Position numbers and translations under genes: made by a program. From JAHEDH01 sp963753285 (GTDB lineage: Bacteria > Actinomycetota > Acidimicrobiia > Spongiisociales > ZC4RG35): DNA of 64,000 nucleotides. Shown here in pieces: positions 61,967 to 64,000 of this stretch (the stretch's first letter is position 1; each line of letters begins with the position of its first letter). The notes under the pieces were generated by a model. The model saw only the letters and a list, made by a program, of their open reading frames with translations. It ran no database searches and was not told the origin of the DNA. Where the stretch lies: the NCBI GenBank assembly GCA_963753285.1, contig CAVWBT010000008.1:248001-312000 (forward strand). The letters run 5' to 3'.

Positions 61967-62983
61967 TCAAGGAATCGGGAGGATGACGGGGCCGGGCGAT
62001 TCGTCGCCTGCGTCTCCGGGCTCTCCTGCGCTTCCTGAGCCTTCCTGGCTACCACCTGAGTCGTCTCCAGCGGTCTCGCCGTCGCCCGGAGGCACTTCCT
62101 CCGAGTCATCTGGAACGCTAGTCGTTGTCGTGGTGGATGTGTTGTTGCCCGGCGCGGTCTGGCCGTCGCCCCGGACCCGGGTCGTCGTGGTCGTCGTCGT
62201 TTCGGCCACCGACAGCGCTCCGGGCGCCACTTGTTCCGCAATCGCTCCGGAGTCTTCTTCGCTCGCACCCGCTGCGAGCTTGACCACTGATCGAACGGCT
62301 GCGTCTGCCTCGGCAGCGATGAGTTCATCGTCGGTCCCGGCCGCCGCCTGCGTGGCGCGGAGGGCGTTCTCGAGTGCCAGGAGGAACGGATCGCCGTCAT
62401 CCCCATCGGATTCGGCTTCGACCGCCGGGACTTCATCCGCCGGCGCAGACCCCACGTCAGGGGTCGTTGTCGGCACGGCATCGATAGAGGCGGTGGCGAC
62501 CCCGGCATCCGGGCCCACGTCTGGATTGACAAGAGTCGTTTCGACCGGGTTCTCTGCGATGCCGGTGTCGGGCAACTCGATCACCGGTATCCGCCGGCCG
62601 AGTTCCGTATTCACGTGATTCGCTGCCGCCACCCGATCGCCACGCTGGACGAGGGCGATCGCCTCTTCGATACGTTCTTGGGTCCGGTCTGCATCTCGTC
62701 CGATGACCCGACTGATCGACTCGTAGGCCCGATCCACCGCGTACAAGGAGTCTCCGGGGACCGCCTGATCGGCGATGGCTCCGACACCTGTCACACTCAC
62801 GATCGCAAAGGCCGAGCCGGAGACGATCGCCGCAACCAGGCGGGCGCGGCGATGTGGGCGCGCCTCGACTCGGGCGAGTGCCCGTCCTGCGATCTGTTCG
62901 GCCCGCCCGCGCCCCACCGTGAGTTCGTCGGTGGCAGCCATCCGGCGGAGACGATCTGAGATGGATTCGTCGTGTCGTTTCAT
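61967..62983 (-). CDS. Membrane protein with DUF5667-like region, candidate sigma-factor regulator
   Basis: A 338-residue protein. The N-terminal 45 residues are cytoplasmic and basic (MKRHDESISDRLRRMAATDEL), a membrane helix covers about 48-70, then DQAVPGDSLYAVDRAYESI matches the DUF5667 pattern (A.PGD.LY.V.R). The remaining extracellular part is acidic, with Thr-rich stretches (TTTTTTT and TSTTTTTTS-like) and a Gly/Ser/Pro tail. It is probably a membrane-bound anti-sigma-like regulator for the ECF factor encoded 100 bases downstream, but no zinc-anti-sigma motif is seen, so the role is inferred from order. Confidence 0.72.
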   Translation of the reverse strand: MKRHDESISDRLRRMAATDELTVGRGRAEQIAGRALARVEARPHRRARLVAAIVSGSAFAIVSVTGVGAIADQAVPGDSLYAVDRAYESISRVIGRDADRTQERIEEAIALVQRGDRVAAANHVNTELGRRIPVIELPDTGIAENPVETTLVNPDVGPDAGVATASIDAVPTTTPDVGSAPADEVPAVEAESDGDDGDPFLLALENALRATQAAAGTDDELIAAEADAAVRSVVKLAAGASEEDSGAIAEQVAPGALSVAETTTTTTTRVRGDGQTAPGNNTSTTTTTSVPDDSEEVPPGDGETAGDDSGGSQEGSGSAGEPGDAGDESPGPVILPIP

Positions 62984-63068
62984 GATGGTTGCACAGAGAC
63001 AAGACGCCCGAAAAGGCCCGCTGTTACGGGCCGAAACGGGTTTTCCACAGCCATCGACGCCTTCGAGG

Positions 63069-63074
63069 TACCGT
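63069..63074 (+). promoter_or_regulatory. -10 box (TACCGT) for the glycosyltransferase at 63082, leaderless
   Basis: TACCGT ends seven bases before the GTG at 63082. It lies in the 98-base divergent gap with the DUF5667-like gene. Confidence 0.5.
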
Positions 63075-63081
63075 TGCCGTC

Positions 63082-64000
63082 GTGTCTCTCCCCTCGGTGT
63101 GTGTCATTCTGCCCGTCCTCGACGAATATGACGCCATCGATGCCTGCCTGGGTTCCATCCACCGCCAGGACTACGAGGGGGCGGTCGAGGTGATCGTCGC
63201 CGACGGTGGCTCGACCGACGGCACGGTCGATCGGTTGCGGGAGTGGCAGGACCGCTGGCCGGCAGTCCGGGTGATCGACAACCCAGACCGCGTCCAGTCG
63301 GTGGGTCTGTGGCGAGCGGCCCACGCCACAGCCGCCGAAGTCCTGATCCGGGCCGACGCCCACACGACATACGCCCCCGACTACATCAGTCGCTCGGTGG
63401 AGTCACTGGCTTCGACCGAGGCAGTGGCGGTCGGGGGCCCGCTTCGACCGGTCGATGGAGTCGGATTCTCCCGTTCGGTCGGCCGTGCGATGACACACCC
63501 GCTCGGCGTCGGCCCAGCGAGGTTTCACTCGGGCGCCGACGCAGGATTCGTCGACACCGTCTACCTCGGGGCGTTTCGACGAGACGACTTCCTGTCGATC
63601 GGGGGCATGAGGACCCTGCCCTCACGGGTCGCCGAGGACGCGGACCTCTACTTCCGCTGGCGCAGCCAGGGACGTTCGGTCCTGTTGGATCCGGAGATCC
63701 GTTCCGAATACACGCCACGGGAGACTCCAACTGCGTTGTGGCGGCAGTTCTATCGGTACGGACTGGGGAAAGCAGACATGCTCCTCGTGAATGGCGAGTT
63801 GCCGTCACTTCGCCCGCTCGCTCCGCTCGGGCTGATCGTGGGGATGCTCGCTGGACTCGCCGTCGCCCCGCTGTCTTGGTGGCCACTCGCGCTGTTGCTC
63901 GTTCTCTGGTTGGGAACGCTGCTCGTCGCCATGCGCTTCGACCTCGGTGTCGTGGTGGCGGCGGCGATCATGCACATCTCGTACGGCTTCGGTCTGCTCC
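63082..64000 (+). CDS. Glycosyltransferase family 2, ExoA-like (partial)
   Basis: The gene runs off the right edge after 306 codons with no stop. The protein begins VSLPSVCVILPVLDEYDAID and has EVIVADGGSTDGTVD for nucleotide binding, IRADAHTTYAP (a DxH variant of the metal site), EDADLYFRWRSQG for the acceptor side and RQFYRYGLGK, as in succinoglycan ExoA-type transferases. Two membrane helices appear near the end of the visible part. It probably adds a sugar to a lipid-linked surface glycan. The GTG start is set by the TACCGT box seven bases upstream. Confidence 0.88.
   Translation, partial: MSLPSVCVILPVLDEYDAIDACLGSIHRQDYEGAVEVIVADGGSTDGTVDRLREWQDRWPAVRVIDNPDRVQSVGLWRAAHATAAEVLIRADAHTTYAPDYISRSVESLASTEAVAVGGPLRPVDGVGFSRSVGRAMTHPLGVGPARFHSGADAGFVDTVYLGAFRRDDFLSIGGMRTLPSRVAEDADLYFRWRSQGRSVLLDPEIRSEYTPRETPTALWRQFYRYGLGKADMLLVNGELPSLRPLAPLGLIVGMLAGLAVAPLSWWPLALLLVLWLGTLLVAMRFDLGVVVAAAIMHISYGFGLL

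Overview
The window is about 64 kb of high-GC chromosome from an actinobacterium. I favour Acidimicrobiia or a nearby deep-branching lineage. The case rests on gene order: tig-clpP-clpX; prfB-ftsE-ftsX-(M23)-smpB near ssrA; ahcY-Trm112-manB-DUF3499-DUF5719-glycosyltransferase-cofD-cofE-LCP, which resembles the sahH/manB/fbiAB region of mycobacteria; coenzyme F420 genes; a LexA box of the actinobacterial type; and many apparently leaderless promoters. SLH-domain surface proteins and the absence of whiB beside cofD argue against a close relative of Mycobacterium or Streptomyces. The species assignment is inference.

Layout. 0-4 kb: clpX (partial), clpP and tig, then six tRNA genes (His, Arg, Gly, Pro, Lys, Leu) around a HTH/LAGLIDADG-like gene. 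4-11 kb: rdgB-rph-MBL-pdxH (pdxH frameshifted), a DUF983 protein, an acyl-CoA dehydrogenase, an SOS-boxed radical SAM gene and lgt. 11.5-13 kb: a TetR/dehalogenase-like hydrolase pair. 13-24.5 kb: ssrA, a secreted acidic protein, smpB-M23-ftsX-ftsE, prfB with programmed frameshift, secA, a response regulator and comF. 24.6-40 kb: ahcY, a Trm112-like protein, manB, glycosyltransferases and membrane proteins, DUF3499/DUF5719, cofD (frameshifted), cofE, ugd and an LCP ligase. 40-51.5 kb: a DLH-like hydrolase, birA, carboxylase beta and alpha subunits, a flavoprotein like LpdA, a methylmalonyl-CoA mutase subunit and a class A PBP. 52-64 kb: an envelope region with a flippase, an O-antigen-ligase-like protein, three SLH-anchored proteins (SpoIID-like, PGRP amidase, metalloprotease), a sigma factor with a candidate membrane regulator, and a partial glycosyltransferase.

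How the genes work together. The window holds trans-translation (ssrA+smpB), release (RF2), secretion (SecA, Lgt), proteolysis (Tig/ClpXP) and a divisome hydrolase-control module (FtsEX plus a coiled-coil M23 protein). It also holds a propionate-type branch (biotin ligase, biotin carboxylase, carboxyltransferase, methylmalonyl-CoA mutase) and a large cell-surface glycan programme.

The intergenic space is the most unusual part. It carries at least three families of repeats. Family A has paired boxes that form long hairpins with compensatory base changes between copies (14.7, 18.6, 51.7 and 61.0 kb). Family B consists of about 120-bp tandem units (2.6 and 24.6 kb). Family C consists of heptanucleotide arrays (TGACAGA and TCTCACG), several of them arranged as inverted pairs. 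About thirteen genes have a TANNNT box 6-9 nt before the start codon, indicating leaderless transcription.
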